Assembly (NCBI RefSeq): GCF_050943825.1
Contig: NZ_JBMNPX010000004.1
Location: 62,001-126,000 of the forward strand
Source: Pseudoflavonifractor sp050943825
GTDB lineage: Bacteria; Bacillota; Clostridia; Oscillospirales; Oscillospiraceae
Length of the DNA stretch: 64,000 bases
Direction: 5' to 3'
This document shows positions 17,081 through 26,153 of this stretch, in pieces. The notes under the pieces are model-generated. The model had not been told where the DNA came from. It worked only from the letters and a program-made list of their open reading frames with translations, and ran no database searches. Numbering within the stretch: the first letter of the stretch is position 1; each line of letters opens with the position of its first letter. The position numbers were made by a program, and so were the translations under genes.

Positions 17081-18493
17081 GTGAATGAGAGAGAGACCTT
17101 TGCCTCCCGTCTGGGCTTTGTGCTCATTTCGGCGGGATGCGCAATCGGTTTGGGAAACGTGTGGCGCTTCCCGTACATTGTAGGCAGATACGGCGGCGCC
17201 GCCTTTGTGCTGATCTATCTGGCGTTCCTGGTGATTCTGGGCCTGCCCATTATGGCCATGGAGTTCTCCGTGGGCCGTGCCAGCCGCCAGAGCATCGCCA
17301 CCAGCTTCCACAAGCTGGAGCCCAAGGGCACTAAGTGGCACTGGTACAGCTGGTTCGGCATGGCGGGCAACTACATGCTCATGATGTTCTACACCACCGT
17401 GGCCGGCTGGATGATTCTCTACTGCATCAAGATGGCCAAGGGCGACTTTGTGGGCGCTGACACCCAGGCCGTCCAGGACATCTACTCCGGCATGCTGTCC
17501 AACCCGGGCCTCATGCTGGTGTTCATGATTCTGGTCATCCTCATCGGCATGGGCGTGTGCTCTCTGGGCCTGCAGGACGGCGTGGAGAAGATCACCAAGG
17601 TGATGATGGTGATGCTGCTGGCCATTCTGATTGTGCTGGTGGTGCGCTCCGTCACCCTGGAGAACGCCATGGCCGGCCTTGAGTTCTACCTTAAGCCCAA
17701 CTTCCACAACCTGATGTACGACGCCAACGGCAACTTCATCCTGGGCGAGGCCATCTTCGCCGCCATGGGCCAGTCCTTCTTCACCCTGTCCCTGGGCATC
17801 GGCGCCATGGCCATCTTCGGCAGCTACATCGGCAAGGAGCACCGCCTCATGGGCGAGGCCATCAACGTGGGCATTCTGGACACCTTTGTGGCCTTTGTGG
17901 TGGGTCTGGTTATCTTCCCCTCCGCCTTCGCCTTCGGCATCCAGCCCGACAGCGGCCCCAACCTGATCTTCATTACCCTGCCCAACGTGTTCAACGCCAT
18001 GCCTCTGGGCCGTCTGTGGGGCGCGCTGTTCTTCGTGTTCATGTCCTTCGCCGCCCTGTCCACCGTCATCGCCGTGTTCCAGAACATCATCACCTTCCCC
18101 ATGGACAAGTGGGGCTGGAGCCACAAGAAGTCGGTGCTGGTGAACATGGTGGTTATCTTCATCCTCAGCCTGCCCTGCCTGCTGGGCTTCAACCTGTGGT
18201 CCGGCTTCAACCCCCTGGGCGACGGCACCGTGGTCATGGACCTGGAGGACTTCATCCTCTCCGACAACCTGCTCCCCCTGGGCAGCCTGGTGTATCTGCT
18301 CTTCTGCGTCTCCAAGCACGGCTGGGGCTGGGACAACTTCCTGGCCGAGGCGGACGCCGGCGAGGGCATCCGTTTCCCCGCCCGGTTCCGTCCCTACTTC
18401 CGCTATGTGCTGCCTCTGCTGGTGCTCATCATCTTTGTCATGGGCTACTGGAACAAGTTCGGTGCCGCTCTTATGAAGCTTCTCGGCGCCTGA
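17081..18493 (+). CDS. Neurotransmitter:sodium symporter (NSS/SNF) family transporter
   Basis: A 470-residue sodium-coupled symporter of the LeuT fold with about eleven helices. The TM1 signature GCAIGLGNVWRFPYIVGRYGG contains the unwound substrate and Na+ site. GQSFFTLSLGIGAMAIFGSYIG is the TM6 region. Bacterial members import amino acids, such as tryptophan, tyrosine or leucine, so the likely cargo is a hydrophobic or aromatic amino acid. The gene is monocistronic, starting with GTG at 17081 after AAGGAGGG, with its own promoter and terminator. Confidence 0.9.
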   Translation: MNERETFASRLGFVLISAGCAIGLGNVWRFPYIVGRYGGAAFVLIYLAFLVILGLPIMAMEFSVGRASRQSIATSFHKLEPKGTKWHWYSWFGMAGNYMLMMFYTTVAGWMILYCIKMAKGDFVGADTQAVQDIYSGMLSNPGLMLVFMILVILIGMGVCSLGLQDGVEKITKVMMVMLLAILIVLVVRSVTLENAMAGLEFYLKPNFHNLMYDANGNFILGEAIFAAMGQSFFTLSLGIGAMAIFGSYIGKEHRLMGEAINVGILDTFVAFVVGLVIFPSAFAFGIQPDSGPNLIFITLPNVFNAMPLGRLWGALFFVFMSFAALSTVIAVFQNIITFPMDKWGWSHKKSVLVNMVVIFILSLPCLLGFNLWSGFNPLGDGTVVMDLEDFILSDNLLPLGSLVYLLFCVSKHGWGWDNFLAEADAGEGIRFPARFRPYFRYVLPLLVLIIFVMGYWNKFGAALMKLLGA

Positions 18494-18502
18494 GTATGCA
18501 AA

Positions 18503-18532
18503 AACGCCGCGCTGCAAAGCAGCGCGGCGTTC
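18503..18532. terminator. Terminator between the symporter and the convergent kinase gene
   Basis: AACGCCGCGCTGC / GCAGCGCGGCGTT with a three-base loop and a T-rich tail on the plus strand. Confidence 0.9.
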
Positions 18533-18543
18533 TCTTTCTTCTT

Positions 18544-19860
18544 TTACAGGCGCAGTCGGAGCAGGAACACAGTGCCCTGGGGCGTGGTGCGCTCCACCGA
18601 CAGTTCCCCGCCATGGAGCCGGGCCAGCTCCCGGGCGATGGACAGCCCCAGGCCGAAGTGGCCCTTGCCGGTGCGGGCGGTATCCGCCCGGTAGAAGCGA
18701 TCGAAGATATGGGGCAGGTGCTCCGGTCCGATACCCGGCCCTGTGTCCGCTGTCCGCAGGCAGGCCCAGCGGCCCTCCACCGTCCCCGAGAGAGTAATGG
18801 TTCCGCCCTCCGGCGTATAGGAGCAGGCGTTGTCCAGCAGCACGGAGAGAATCTGCCGCAGCCGCTGGGGGTCTCCCGTCACAGCCGGAAGGGGCTCGTC
18901 GGGTACCTCCAGCGCCAGGGTCTGCCCCTTCCGCCGGGCGATGGGATAGAAGTCCTCAGCCGTCTCCAGCAGCAGGGTATCCAGGTCCACCCGCTCCCGC
19001 CGGATTGACCAGGTGCCCGCATCCATGCCCGCCAGGGAGAGCAGATCCTCCACCAGCCGGGCCATGCGGGCGCACTCCCGCTCGATGCCGTCGGTCAGGG
19101 TGTTTACCCGCTCCGGCTCCACACGCAGGGCGGAGGCGCTGGTGCGGATCACCGCCAGAGGCGCCCGGAGCTCATGGGAGGCGGCGGCCACAAACTCCGC
19201 CTGCCGCCGCTGGCTGGCCTCAACAGGGGCCATAGCCCGGCCTGCCAGCACCCAGCACAGGCCCAGCAGGGCTGCCACACCCAGGACCACCAGTCCGGCA
19301 AAGGCCGCCCGGAGCAGCAGCACCTGCCGCTCCGCTCCCGTCATGTCCCGGAGGAGCACCAGGCTCTGCCAGCCGTCGTGGGCCGGGATGAGCACCACGG
19401 CGGCAAGATACCGGTCCCCATGGTCCCCGGCCACCTCAAAGGGCGGCGTGGAGGTGGTCTCGATGACCGAGAGGGGCCGGGCGTCCACGTCCACACCTCT
19501 GACCGTGCCCTCCTCTCGTGCCCGCTGGATCAGCGTCTCCCGGCCGGTCTCCGGCGTCCAGGCGCCGGAGAAGCGCAGGGGCGCCCCTCCGTCCCACAGG
19601 GCGATGATGAGCCGGTCGGTGGCCTCTGTCTGGGCCAGCCATTCGGTGGAGATAATCCGGTCGGCCTGAATCTTGGCCACAATGGCGTTGATATTGCTCT
19701 GAAAGGCCGACTCCCGGCTCACCCGCAGCTGCTCCTCCGCGATGGACAGAGCCACCAGAGCCATCACCAGCAGCACCGCCCCGGTCAGTCCGGCGGCCAG
19801 CAGGGTCAGCCGGCGGCGCAGCCGGAGCAGAGCCTCCTGTCTGCGGGCGGCGCCGCTCAT
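18544..19860 (-). CDS. Sensor histidine kinase
   Basis: A 438-residue kinase. TM1 is at about residues 17-40, an extracytoplasmic sensor domain at 41-185 and TM2 at about 186-208. The H box SHELRAPL follows TM2 after only a short linker, so a HAMP domain is not obvious. The N box LDNACSYT, G1 DTGPGIG, F box FDRFYR and G2 GLGLSIA are all present, so the kinase looks active. Its ATG overlaps the stop of the response regulator gene as ATGA. The pair is divergent from the large solute-binding lipoprotein gene. Confidence 0.9.
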   Translation of the reverse strand: MSGAARRQEALLRLRRRLTLLAAGLTGAVLLVMALVALSIAEEQLRVSRESAFQSNINAIVAKIQADRIISTEWLAQTEATDRLIIALWDGGAPLRFSGAWTPETGRETLIQRAREEGTVRGVDVDARPLSVIETTSTPPFEVAGDHGDRYLAAVVLIPAHDGWQSLVLLRDMTGAERQVLLLRAAFAGLVVLGVAALLGLCWVLAGRAMAPVEASQRRQAEFVAAASHELRAPLAVIRTSASALRVEPERVNTLTDGIERECARMARLVEDLLSLAGMDAGTWSIRRERVDLDTLLLETAEDFYPIARRKGQTLALEVPDEPLPAVTGDPQRLRQILSVLLDNACSYTPEGGTITLSGTVEGRWACLRTADTGPGIGPEHLPHIFDRFYRADTARTGKGHFGLGLSIARELARLHGGELSVERTTPQGTVFLLRLRL

Positions 19861-20534
19861 GCGCCCTCCTCCAGCCGGTAGCCCACACCCCGGACGGTGA
19901 CAATCCGGGCACCGCTGCCCACCGCCGACAGCCGGCGGCGGAGAAAGTGGATGTAGTTGTCCAGATTGCCCTCCTCCACCGGCGCGTCAGGCCCCCACAC
20001 CCGGGCCAGCAGCAGCTCCCGGGTCATGGTCTGTCCGGCGTTGCGGAGGAAAATCTCCAGCAGGCGGCTCTCCCGCTTGGAGAGGGAGCAGGAGCCGCCC
20101 GGCCCCAACAGGGTGCACAGCTTGGCGTCCAGCTCCAGCCCCCACCGGCTCAGGACGCCGCCCTGCTCCCACTGGACCGGTCTGCGGGCCAGGGCCCGAA
20201 TCCGTGCAAGCAGCTCCTCGGCCGCAAAGGGCTTGGTCAGATAGTCGTCCGCCCCGGCGTCCAGCCCGTCCACCCGGTCGGACACCCCGTCCAGAGCGGT
20301 GACCATCAGCACCGGCGCGGTAATGCCCGCCTTCCGCAGCCTGGAAACCAGCTCCAGGCCGTCCATGCCCGGCAGCATCCGGTCCAGAAGAATCAGATCA
20401 TAGGCGTTCTGAAGGGCAAAGTGGAGCCCGTCCTCCCCGTCGTGGGCCATGTCGGCGGTGTGCCCCACCTTCTTCAGATGGATCTCCACCGCGCTGCACA
20501 GGTCGGCGTCGTCCTCTACCATGAGAATGTGCAA
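19857..20534 (-). CDS. Response regulator, OmpR/PhoB family
   Basis: A 225-residue regulator with an N-terminal receiver domain (acidic pocket VEDDADL, phospho-acceptor Asp in LILLDRMLPG, Lys in TKPF) and a C-terminal winged helix (about residues 125-223). The start chosen is TTG at 20532-20534 (MHILMVEDD), seven bases after GGAAGGAGGGG. A longer frame reaching 20603 has no comparable site and extends beyond the receiver fold. It is partner to the kinase encoded directly downstream. Confidence 0.9.
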   Translation of the reverse strand: MHILMVEDDADLCSAVEIHLKKVGHTADMAHDGEDGLHFALQNAYDLILLDRMLPGMDGLELVSRLRKAGITAPVLMVTALDGVSDRVDGLDAGADDYLTKPFAAEELLARIRALARRPVQWEQGGVLSRWGLELDAKLCTLLGPGGSCSLSKRESRLLEIFLRNAGQTMTRELLLARVWGPDAPVEEGNLDNYIHFLRRRLSAVGSGARIVTVRGVGYRLEEGA

Positions 20535-20568
20535 GGGTTTCCCCTCCTTCCTTGGTATCAGTATACCA

Positions 20569-20623
20569 GCCGCTTCTCTAAGAAATCTATAAGAAGCGGC
20601 CATTTCCCTGAAATTTCATTCCC
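20569..20623. promoter_or_regulatory. Candidate response-regulator binding region
   Basis: An inverted repeat GCCGCTTCT (20569-20577) / AGAAGCGGC (20592-20600) is followed by two 11-base direct repeats, ATTTCCCTGAA and ATTTCATTCCC (20602-20623). Direct repeats one helical turn apart are the usual OmpR/PhoB target form. The plus-strand -10-like TATGCT at 20659-20664 has no matching -35, as expected for an activated promoter. Confidence 0.35.
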
Positions 20624-20693
20624 CGTCCCGCTTAAAGGTTTTTTACAGAAAGCCGTGCTATGCTGGCCTCACCACAACGGAAGGAGCTGACTT

Positions 20694-22949
20694 ATGAAAC
20701 GAATCATCGCACTGGCCCTGTCTCTGACTCTGCTGCTGGGACTGGCGGCGGGCTGCGGCCAGGAGAGCGGCAGCGAGACCGCCATGGGCCGCTATATTGA
20801 GGAACAGGGCCCCGTCCTGGAGAACATGTATCTGGCAGGAGGCCTCCGGCGGCAGGAAAACGGCGACCTCTCCCTGCTGGCCCAGACCGGAGATGAGAAT
20901 GGGCTGGGATACTATCGCTATGTGTTCCCCGCCGACGGCGGCGAGCCCCAGCGCACGGCTCTGGAGGGCCTGCCCGCTCTGCTGGGCGAGAATGGCTATG
21001 TACGGGCCCTGACCGAAGGGGCGGACGGCACCATCTATGTCCTCTATGCCTCCGGCACGAAGAGCTCTCTGGTGGCCCGCAGCACCGACGGGGTAACCTT
21101 TGAGCAGATTGACATTCCAGACCTGGCCGCGCCTGAGCAGACGCCCGAAGGCGGCGCTGCCGGTGCAGCCAACTCCGCTGTCCTCGATGGAGTACCCGCC
21201 GATGTCTCTGTTTCGGAGGAGGGCGGCAGTGTGGTCACCTTTGACGGCCAGAAATATGTCTCCGGCATTGTCCCCCTCTCCGACGGCTTCCTGCTGATGT
21301 TCAGCACGCCCGGGGCCTCCCGCTACTCGACGGACGGTACGCTGGTGGCCGAATACCCCGGCATGCCCATGCCGGGCAGCACCGCTGTCTGGGAGAACAC
21401 CCTCATCATGCTCAATCAGGACTCCAGCGCCCTGGTGACCTATGACCTGGACACCGGCAGGCAGAGCGGCACATACAGCTACGACGGTCTGGGCTTTCTC
21501 ACCGCCGTTGGGATGGACGGTGACGGCATTTTCCTGGCCGACACTTCCGGCATCTACCGCCAGTCCCTGGACGGCAAGCTGTGGGAGCGGCTGGTGGACG
21601 GCGGCCTGACCACTCTGGTCATGCCCAACGTGACCATTGCCGGTCTGACGGGCGACGGCGGCGACGGCTTCCACGCCCTGCTCTCCACCGGCGAGAACAG
21701 CTACCAGCTCATGTACTATGTCTTTGACCCCAACACCCCCACCAACCCGGATACCGAGCTGACCGTGTTCTCCCTCAAGGACAACAGCACCATCCGGCAG
21801 ACCATCGGCGAGTTCCAGCGCCGCAACCCCAATGTGCGGGTCAACTTCCGGGTGGCCCTGGACGAGAACGCCTCTGCCACCACCGAGGACATTATCCGTT
21901 CGCTGAACACCGAGATTCTCAGCGGAAACGGGCCGGACATTCTGCTGCTGGACGGCCTGCCTGTGGACTCCTACATCGAAAAGGGCGTTCTGACAGACAT
22001 AACCGCTCTGATTGACCGCATGGTGGCTGAGAACGGGCTCATGTCCAACCTGATGGGCGCCTATGCCAGAGACGGGAAGATTTACGGCGCTCCCGCCCGG
22101 TTTACTCTGCCCGTTATGATGGGCAAACCCGATGAGGTTGCGTCCGTCACCTCCCTGGAGGCCCTTCTGAAGCTGACCGAGGCGGGAGAGAAGGACGATC
22201 CGCCCTTCCTGCGTGCGCCCCAGACCCTGTGGGACGAGGAGGGCACCGGTATGCTGATGGAGTTCTATGACGTGAGCGCTTCCTCCTTTCTCATCCAGGA
22301 CGGCGTGGATGAAGCTGCCCTGGCCGACTATTTCCGCACCGTCCTGGCCCTGGATGAGAGTGTAAAGCGCTACACGCCTCAGTCGGACGACGCCGCCTTC
22401 ACCATGGTGGCATCCGTCAGCTCCAACGGCGGCTATGAAATGCTGGATATGGGCCCTTACGATCTGCAGGCGGGACGGGCACGTTTCCACGCCTCCACCC
22501 TGTCCGGCATTTACGGCCTGGAGAATATCTGCTCCAGTCTGTCCCGGAACGGCTACGGGCTGGACAGCCTCTTTGGCAGGGGCCAGTACACCCCGGTGGG
22601 CGCTGTGGGCATTCTGTCCACCAGCAGCCAGCAGGAGCTGGCCGCCAGCTTCGTGGAGATGATGCTCTCCCCCACCGTACAGGACTCCTATCTCTCCGAC
22701 GGCTTCCCGGTCAACGGCAGCTCTCTGGAGAAGCTGGTGCAGGAGACTCTGACATCGGAGGACGGAAGCGTGGTCAGCGACATGGGCTTCCTGGACCTGT
22801 GCGGCACGCTGGACACCCCCATCCTCACCGACCAGGTGGTGAAGGAGGCTGTGCTGGACCAGATTCCCGGCCTGCTCAGCGGCTCCCTCACACCCGAGGA
22901 TGCCGCTGCGGCTGTGGTGGAAAAGGTATCCCTCTATCTGGCGGAATAA
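20694..22949 (+). CDS. Large ABC transporter solute-binding lipoprotein
   Basis: A 751-residue exported lipoprotein with a signal peptide ending in LAAGC (Cys21). Residues about 30-350 are repetitive, beta-rich and Gly/Asp-rich (LDTGRQSGTYSYDGLGF, DTSGIYRQSLDGKLWERL), suggesting a beta-propeller-like module. The C-terminal half (about 365-750) is a family-1 extracellular solute-binding domain: LTVFSLKDNSTIRQTIGEFQRRNP, GNGPDILLLDG, then GAYARDGKIYGAP. No permease adjoins it. The sugar-ABC operon at 10.7-13.5 kb lacks a binding protein and is the obvious partner. The divergent two-component system probably controls it. Confidence 0.8.
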   Translation: MKRIIALALSLTLLLGLAAGCGQESGSETAMGRYIEEQGPVLENMYLAGGLRRQENGDLSLLAQTGDENGLGYYRYVFPADGGEPQRTALEGLPALLGENGYVRALTEGADGTIYVLYASGTKSSLVARSTDGVTFEQIDIPDLAAPEQTPEGGAAGAANSAVLDGVPADVSVSEEGGSVVTFDGQKYVSGIVPLSDGFLLMFSTPGASRYSTDGTLVAEYPGMPMPGSTAVWENTLIMLNQDSSALVTYDLDTGRQSGTYSYDGLGFLTAVGMDGDGIFLADTSGIYRQSLDGKLWERLVDGGLTTLVMPNVTIAGLTGDGGDGFHALLSTGENSYQLMYYVFDPNTPTNPDTELTVFSLKDNSTIRQTIGEFQRRNPNVRVNFRVALDENASATTEDIIRSLNTEILSGNGPDILLLDGLPVDSYIEKGVLTDITALIDRMVAENGLMSNLMGAYARDGKIYGAPARFTLPVMMGKPDEVASVTSLEALLKLTEAGEKDDPPFLRAPQTLWDEEGTGMLMEFYDVSASSFLIQDGVDEAALADYFRTVLALDESVKRYTPQSDDAAFTMVASVSSNGGYEMLDMGPYDLQAGRARFHASTLSGIYGLENICSSLSRNGYGLDSLFGRGQYTPVGAVGILSTSSQQELAASFVEMMLSPTVQDSYLSDGFPVNGSSLEKLVQETLTSEDGSVVSDMGFLDLCGTLDTPILTDQVVKEAVLDQIPGLLSGSLTPEDAAAAVVEKVSLYLAE

Positions 22950-22952
22950 CAC

Positions 22953-22991
22953 AAAAGCGGCCGTCCGGCAAATGCCGGACGGCCGCTTTTT
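22953..22991. terminator. Terminator between two convergent lipoprotein genes
   Basis: AAAAGCGGCCGTCCGGCA / TGCCGGACGGCCGCTTTT with a two-base loop and a T tract. It serves both directions. Confidence 0.95.
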
Positions 22992-23000
22992 ATGTTCTCT

Positions 23001-23711
23001 TTAGGTACCCAGGCTGTCGTAATAGACCACAAGCCAGTCCAGGTTGGAGAAATCGTCGTCGCTGAGATAGTAGTAACCGTCCTCGTCGGGCTGAACCTGC
23101 ACCAGGATGGAGGTCTCCTCCATGTAGCCCAGGGAGGGAATCAGGGACTCCAGCAGGTCGGCCAGGCTCTGGCCGTAGTCGGCATCATAGGTATTCACAT
23201 ACCAGTCTTCCCACTCGGCGTCGGTCATGGCATTGGGGTCCACGTCGGCATACTTGGCCTCAAACTCCTCGCTGAAGTCATACCAGGCGCTGTTGAGCTG
23301 GTCGATGATGTCGATGGGCTTCACTACCACCTTGACGGAGTAACTGCCGTCGTCCAGCTTGCTGGCTTCCTGAACCGTGTAGTCCGCCTTGGCAAAGATC
23401 TGCCGGTAGAGGTCGGCGAAGCGGGCGGTCAGTTCCTCGGTGGGGTACTCGATGGCCAGGCAGCTCATCAGATACTCCGCCTCGGCGGTCATCTTGCTGT
23501 CATAAGCCTCCTGGCACTCCTCTTCTGTGGAGTCGGCCACCAGGTCCAGATAGCCCTGGAATTCGCCCTTGTAAATCACGTCCATCTGGGCTTTGACATA
23601 GTCCACCGCATCCTCCTTGGTGACGCCGCCGCCGAAGAGGTCGCAGCCGGTCAGGCACAGGACAAGGGACAGAGCCAGGGTGAGCAGGGTGAGCTTGCGC
23701 AGTTTCTTCAT
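23001..23711 (-). CDS. Lipoprotein of unknown function
   Basis: A 236-residue protein from ATG 23709-23711, seven bases after GGAGGA; the in-frame extension to 23855 has no signal peptide and overlaps pepV. The lipoprotein signal ends in CLTGC (Cys23). The mature part is acidic and helical in its first half and rich in Tyr and Asp towards the end (DEDGYYYLSDDDFSNLDW). I do not recognise a named family with confidence; similar small secreted lipoproteins are common in gut Firmicutes. It follows pepV closely and may share its transcript. Confidence 0.6.
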   Translation of the reverse strand: MKKLRKLTLLTLALSLVLCLTGCDLFGGGVTKEDAVDYVKAQMDVIYKGEFQGYLDLVADSTEEECQEAYDSKMTAEAEYLMSCLAIEYPTEELTARFADLYRQIFAKADYTVQEASKLDDGSYSVKVVVKPIDIIDQLNSAWYDFSEEFEAKYADVDPNAMTDAEWEDWYVNTYDADYGQSLADLLESLIPSLGYMEETSILVQVQPDEDGYYYLSDDDFSNLDWLVVYYDSLGT

Positions 23712-23845
23712 TCTCAGTTCCTCCATTCTCTGTATATGGTGCAACTTGTCCAGAGGGAGGCTCCGGCGCTTCAGGCAGGCCGGAACACTCCGCTCTGTCA
23801 ATGCGCGGGACGGGGAATGGTTTTCTTTCCAGGCTGACGGGTTTC

Positions 23846-25264
23846 TCAGCCGCAAAGCTCGGCAATGGCCTGGGCGAAGATCTTGCAGGAGAGCACCAGG
23901 TCGGCCACGGGGATGCGCTCATTGGGGCCGTGCATCCGTGGATCGGAGCCGGGCAGCTCACAGCCGAAGGCCACGCCGCCGGGGATATCGTGGACATAGG
24001 TGCCGCCGCCGATGGCCAGGGGCTTGGCGTCCTTCACGCCGGTGTAGTTCTCATAACAGGTGAGCAGGGTGCGGACAAAGGGGGAGTTGGCGTCGGTGTG
24101 GTGGACGGTGGTCATGTCCCCGTCGCCGGTGACGGAGATGCCGTGGGCGGCAAAGGAGGCCTCGCAGGCCTTCTTGCAGTTGTCCTCGTTGGCGCAGATG
24201 GGGAAGCGCACATCAAACTTGGCGCTGAAGCCGGTCTCGTCCAGGGTCATGAGGGCCAGGTTCAGGGTCAGGTGGCCGGACAGCTCATCCTCCTGGGCGA
24301 TGCCCAGGGCCTTGCCTCTGGTGTCCCCGTGGGGGAAGAGATGGTGCATGGACTTGATGGCGGCGGTGCTACCGCAGTCGGCCAGCTGGAGGTGAGCCAG
24401 CAGAGCCAGCAGGGCGGTGATGGCGTTGTTGCCGCCGTCAGGGCTGGCGGCGTGGGCGTTCTTGCCCGCGCAGAGGATACGGGTGCCGCCCTCCTCCGCC
24501 TCCAGGGTGAAGGTGGCCTCGGTCTCATGGCTCAGGTGCTCCACGTGGGGGCCGATATCGGTCACCAGCATGCCCGCCACAAAGGCCTGGGCCTCCGGCG
24601 GCACCACGTTGGTGCGGAAGCCGCCCTTCAGCTCGGTCACCCGGGGCAGGGCCTCGGATTTGGCCCAGGTGCTGCCGAAGTCGGGGTGATAGTGGCCCTT
24701 CTCGATATTGATGACGGGGAAGTCCGCGTCAGGGGAGAAGGTGTACTTGGCGTAGGGCTCGGTGGCGTAGTAGTGGGCAATGTCCTCGGAGCCGGACTCC
24801 TCGTCGGTGCCCAGGATCATGCGGGCCGAGTGGTTCAGAGGAATGCCCAGGTCCTTCACGCACTTCATGGCAAAGAGAGCCGCCACAGCGGGGCCCTTGT
24901 CGTCGGCCACGCCCCGGCCATAGAGCACGCCGTCCTTCTCCACAGGGCCGTAGGGGTCGGTGTCCCAGCCCTTGCCCTCGCCCACCACGTCCATGTGGGC
25001 CAGAATGTGGAGAATGGTGTCCTTGTCGTTGAGCTCGGCGGTGCCCACGTAGCCGTCGTGGTTCTTGGTGGCAAAGCCCAGCTCATCGCACAGCTTCAGG
25101 GCCTCGTCCAGGGCCCGGGCGGGACCCTCGCCGAAGGGCATGCCCGGCTGGGCCTCACCCTTCACACTGCGGATGGACACCAGACGGCACACCGCCGCCA
25201 CCAGCTCCTTCTGCTTGGCGGGGTCATCAAAATAGGCGCGAATCTGCTCCTCGTATTTCATCAT
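23846..25264 (-). CDS. pepV: M20-family metallodipeptidase (PepV-like)
   Basis: A 472-residue M20 peptidase of the PepV/Sapep group. Metal ligands are visible as HMDVV (His90, Asp92 context), GVADDKGP (Asp121) and the catalytic/metal pair GTDEESG (Glu155, Glu156), with further ligands late in the chain. A lid domain lies at about residues 180-390. PepV cleaves dipeptides in the cytoplasm and can hydrolyse beta-alanyl or D-amino-acid-containing dipeptides. AAGGAGG precedes the ATG. The gene is downstream of a YheO-type regulator, 39 bases away. Confidence 0.9.
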   Translation of the reverse strand: MMKYEEQIRAYFDDPAKQKELVAAVCRLVSIRSVKGEAQPGMPFGEGPARALDEALKLCDELGFATKNHDGYVGTAELNDKDTILHILAHMDVVGEGKGWDTDPYGPVEKDGVLYGRGVADDKGPAVAALFAMKCVKDLGIPLNHSARMILGTDEESGSEDIAHYYATEPYAKYTFSPDADFPVINIEKGHYHPDFGSTWAKSEALPRVTELKGGFRTNVVPPEAQAFVAGMLVTDIGPHVEHLSHETEATFTLEAEEGGTRILCAGKNAHAASPDGGNNAITALLALLAHLQLADCGSTAAIKSMHHLFPHGDTRGKALGIAQEDELSGHLTLNLALMTLDETGFSAKFDVRFPICANEDNCKKACEASFAAHGISVTGDGDMTTVHHTDANSPFVRTLLTCYENYTGVKDAKPLAIGGGTYVHDIPGGVAFGCELPGSDPRMHGPNERIPVADLVLSCKIFAQAIAELCG

Positions 25265-25303
25265 GGAAGTTCCTCCTTGTTTCCGGCCTGGCCGGGTATC
25301 AGT

Positions 25304-25945
25304 CTATTTTTCCTCTTCCTCTCCGCCGCCGGTCAGCTCCCCCAGGTATTTGTACACCGTGTACCGGGACACCTGGAGCCGCCGGGCCACAAAGGGCACC
25401 GACTTGCGGTAGGAGAAGGCGTTTTTCTGTTCCAAAAGTGCGATAATTTTCATCCGGTCCTTTTTGGTCAGGGCGGACACCGGCTTACCCACAGCGCTGA
25501 CGCACTCGTCAAAGATGGCGGAGAGCTGGCTGTCCCCGCCCCGCCACATGGCGCTCTGGAGGTCGGCCTCGGCGCTCATCAGGTCCACCAGAATCCGGTT
25601 GGCGTACACCAGAGAGGTGTAGTCAAAGTTGATGCCCAGGGCCAGATTGTACCCGTCCCCGATGAGGTGGAAGGTACTGCTCTTGATCTGCTGGCCGCTT
25701 GGGGTGGTGGCATACAGGTTGACAAAGTCGGTTACCAGGGCTGTCTCGTCCAGCGCCAGGTCGGTGCCCAGGATGTCCATGGTGGATCCAACCGTCCGCC
25801 CGGAGATATGTCCGTTATAGATGGACAAAATCGGGTGGGTGGGATCCCCCATGTCGTGGACCAGGGTCTCGCAGGAGCTGCCGAACATCTCCGCAATGCC
25901 CCGGGCGGTCCGGTCCAGAAATTCAAACGCCTCTTCCCGCGTCAT
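25304..25945 (-). CDS. YheO/DauR-type transcriptional regulator (PAS-like plus HTH)
   Basis: A 213-residue regulator. The N-terminal YheO-like PAS domain (about residues 1-120; AEMFGSSCETLVHDMGDPTHPILSIYNGH in part) precedes a C-terminal helix-turn-helix (about 160-205; VPFVARRLQVSRYTVYKYLGEL). E. coli DauR of this family controls D-arginine use. Co-transcription with pepV suggests regulation of peptide or amino-acid use, which is inference. The ATG at 25943-25945 follows GGAAGGAGG. Confidence 0.8.
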   Translation of the reverse strand: MTREEAFEFLDRTARGIAEMFGSSCETLVHDMGDPTHPILSIYNGHISGRTVGSTMDILGTDLALDETALVTDFVNLYATTPSGQQIKSSTFHLIGDGYNLALGINFDYTSLVYANRILVDLMSAEADLQSAMWRGGDSQLSAIFDECVSAVGKPVSALTKKDRMKIIALLEQKNAFSYRKSVPFVARRLQVSRYTVYKYLGELTGGGEEEEK

Positions 25946-26012
25946 CGGGAGTTCCTCCTTCCGGAACTTTTGGAAACGGCAGTATACCGCATTTCACAGC
26001 TAAAGTATTCAT

Positions 26013-26041
26013 ATTGTACCCCGGGCTGACAAAAAAAGCAA
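26013..26041 (-). promoter_or_regulatory. Sigma-A promoter of the regulator-pepV operon
   Basis: On the minus strand TTGCTT (26036-26041), a 17-base spacer, then TACAAT (26013-26018), about 65 bases upstream of the ATG. Confidence 0.6.
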
Positions 26042-26098
26042 GGGATTTGGACGCGCTCTGCCGGGGCCGTTTGACGGAAGACACCGCAGTACAGAAAC

Positions 26099-26137
26099 AG
26101 GCCTGGCACCCGCCGCAGATGCGGGGGCGTCAGGCCT
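26099..26137 (-). terminator. Hairpin terminator after the polysaccharide deacetylase gene
   Basis: AGGCCTG arms with an inner GCACCCGC/GCGGGGGC stem. On the minus strand the hairpin is followed by GTTTCTGT. The T tract is weak. Confidence 0.6.
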
Positions 26138-26153
26138 GAATGGCTCAGCTGTT

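Noticed and set aside
20658..22952. 764-codon minus-strand open frame
   Set aside because: It is antisense to the solute-binding lipoprotein, which has a signal peptide, lipobox and ribosome binding site.
23712..23855. N-terminal extension of the lipoprotein
   Set aside because: It would place 48 residues before the lipoprotein signal and overlap pepV; the ATG at 23711 has a good ribosome binding site.
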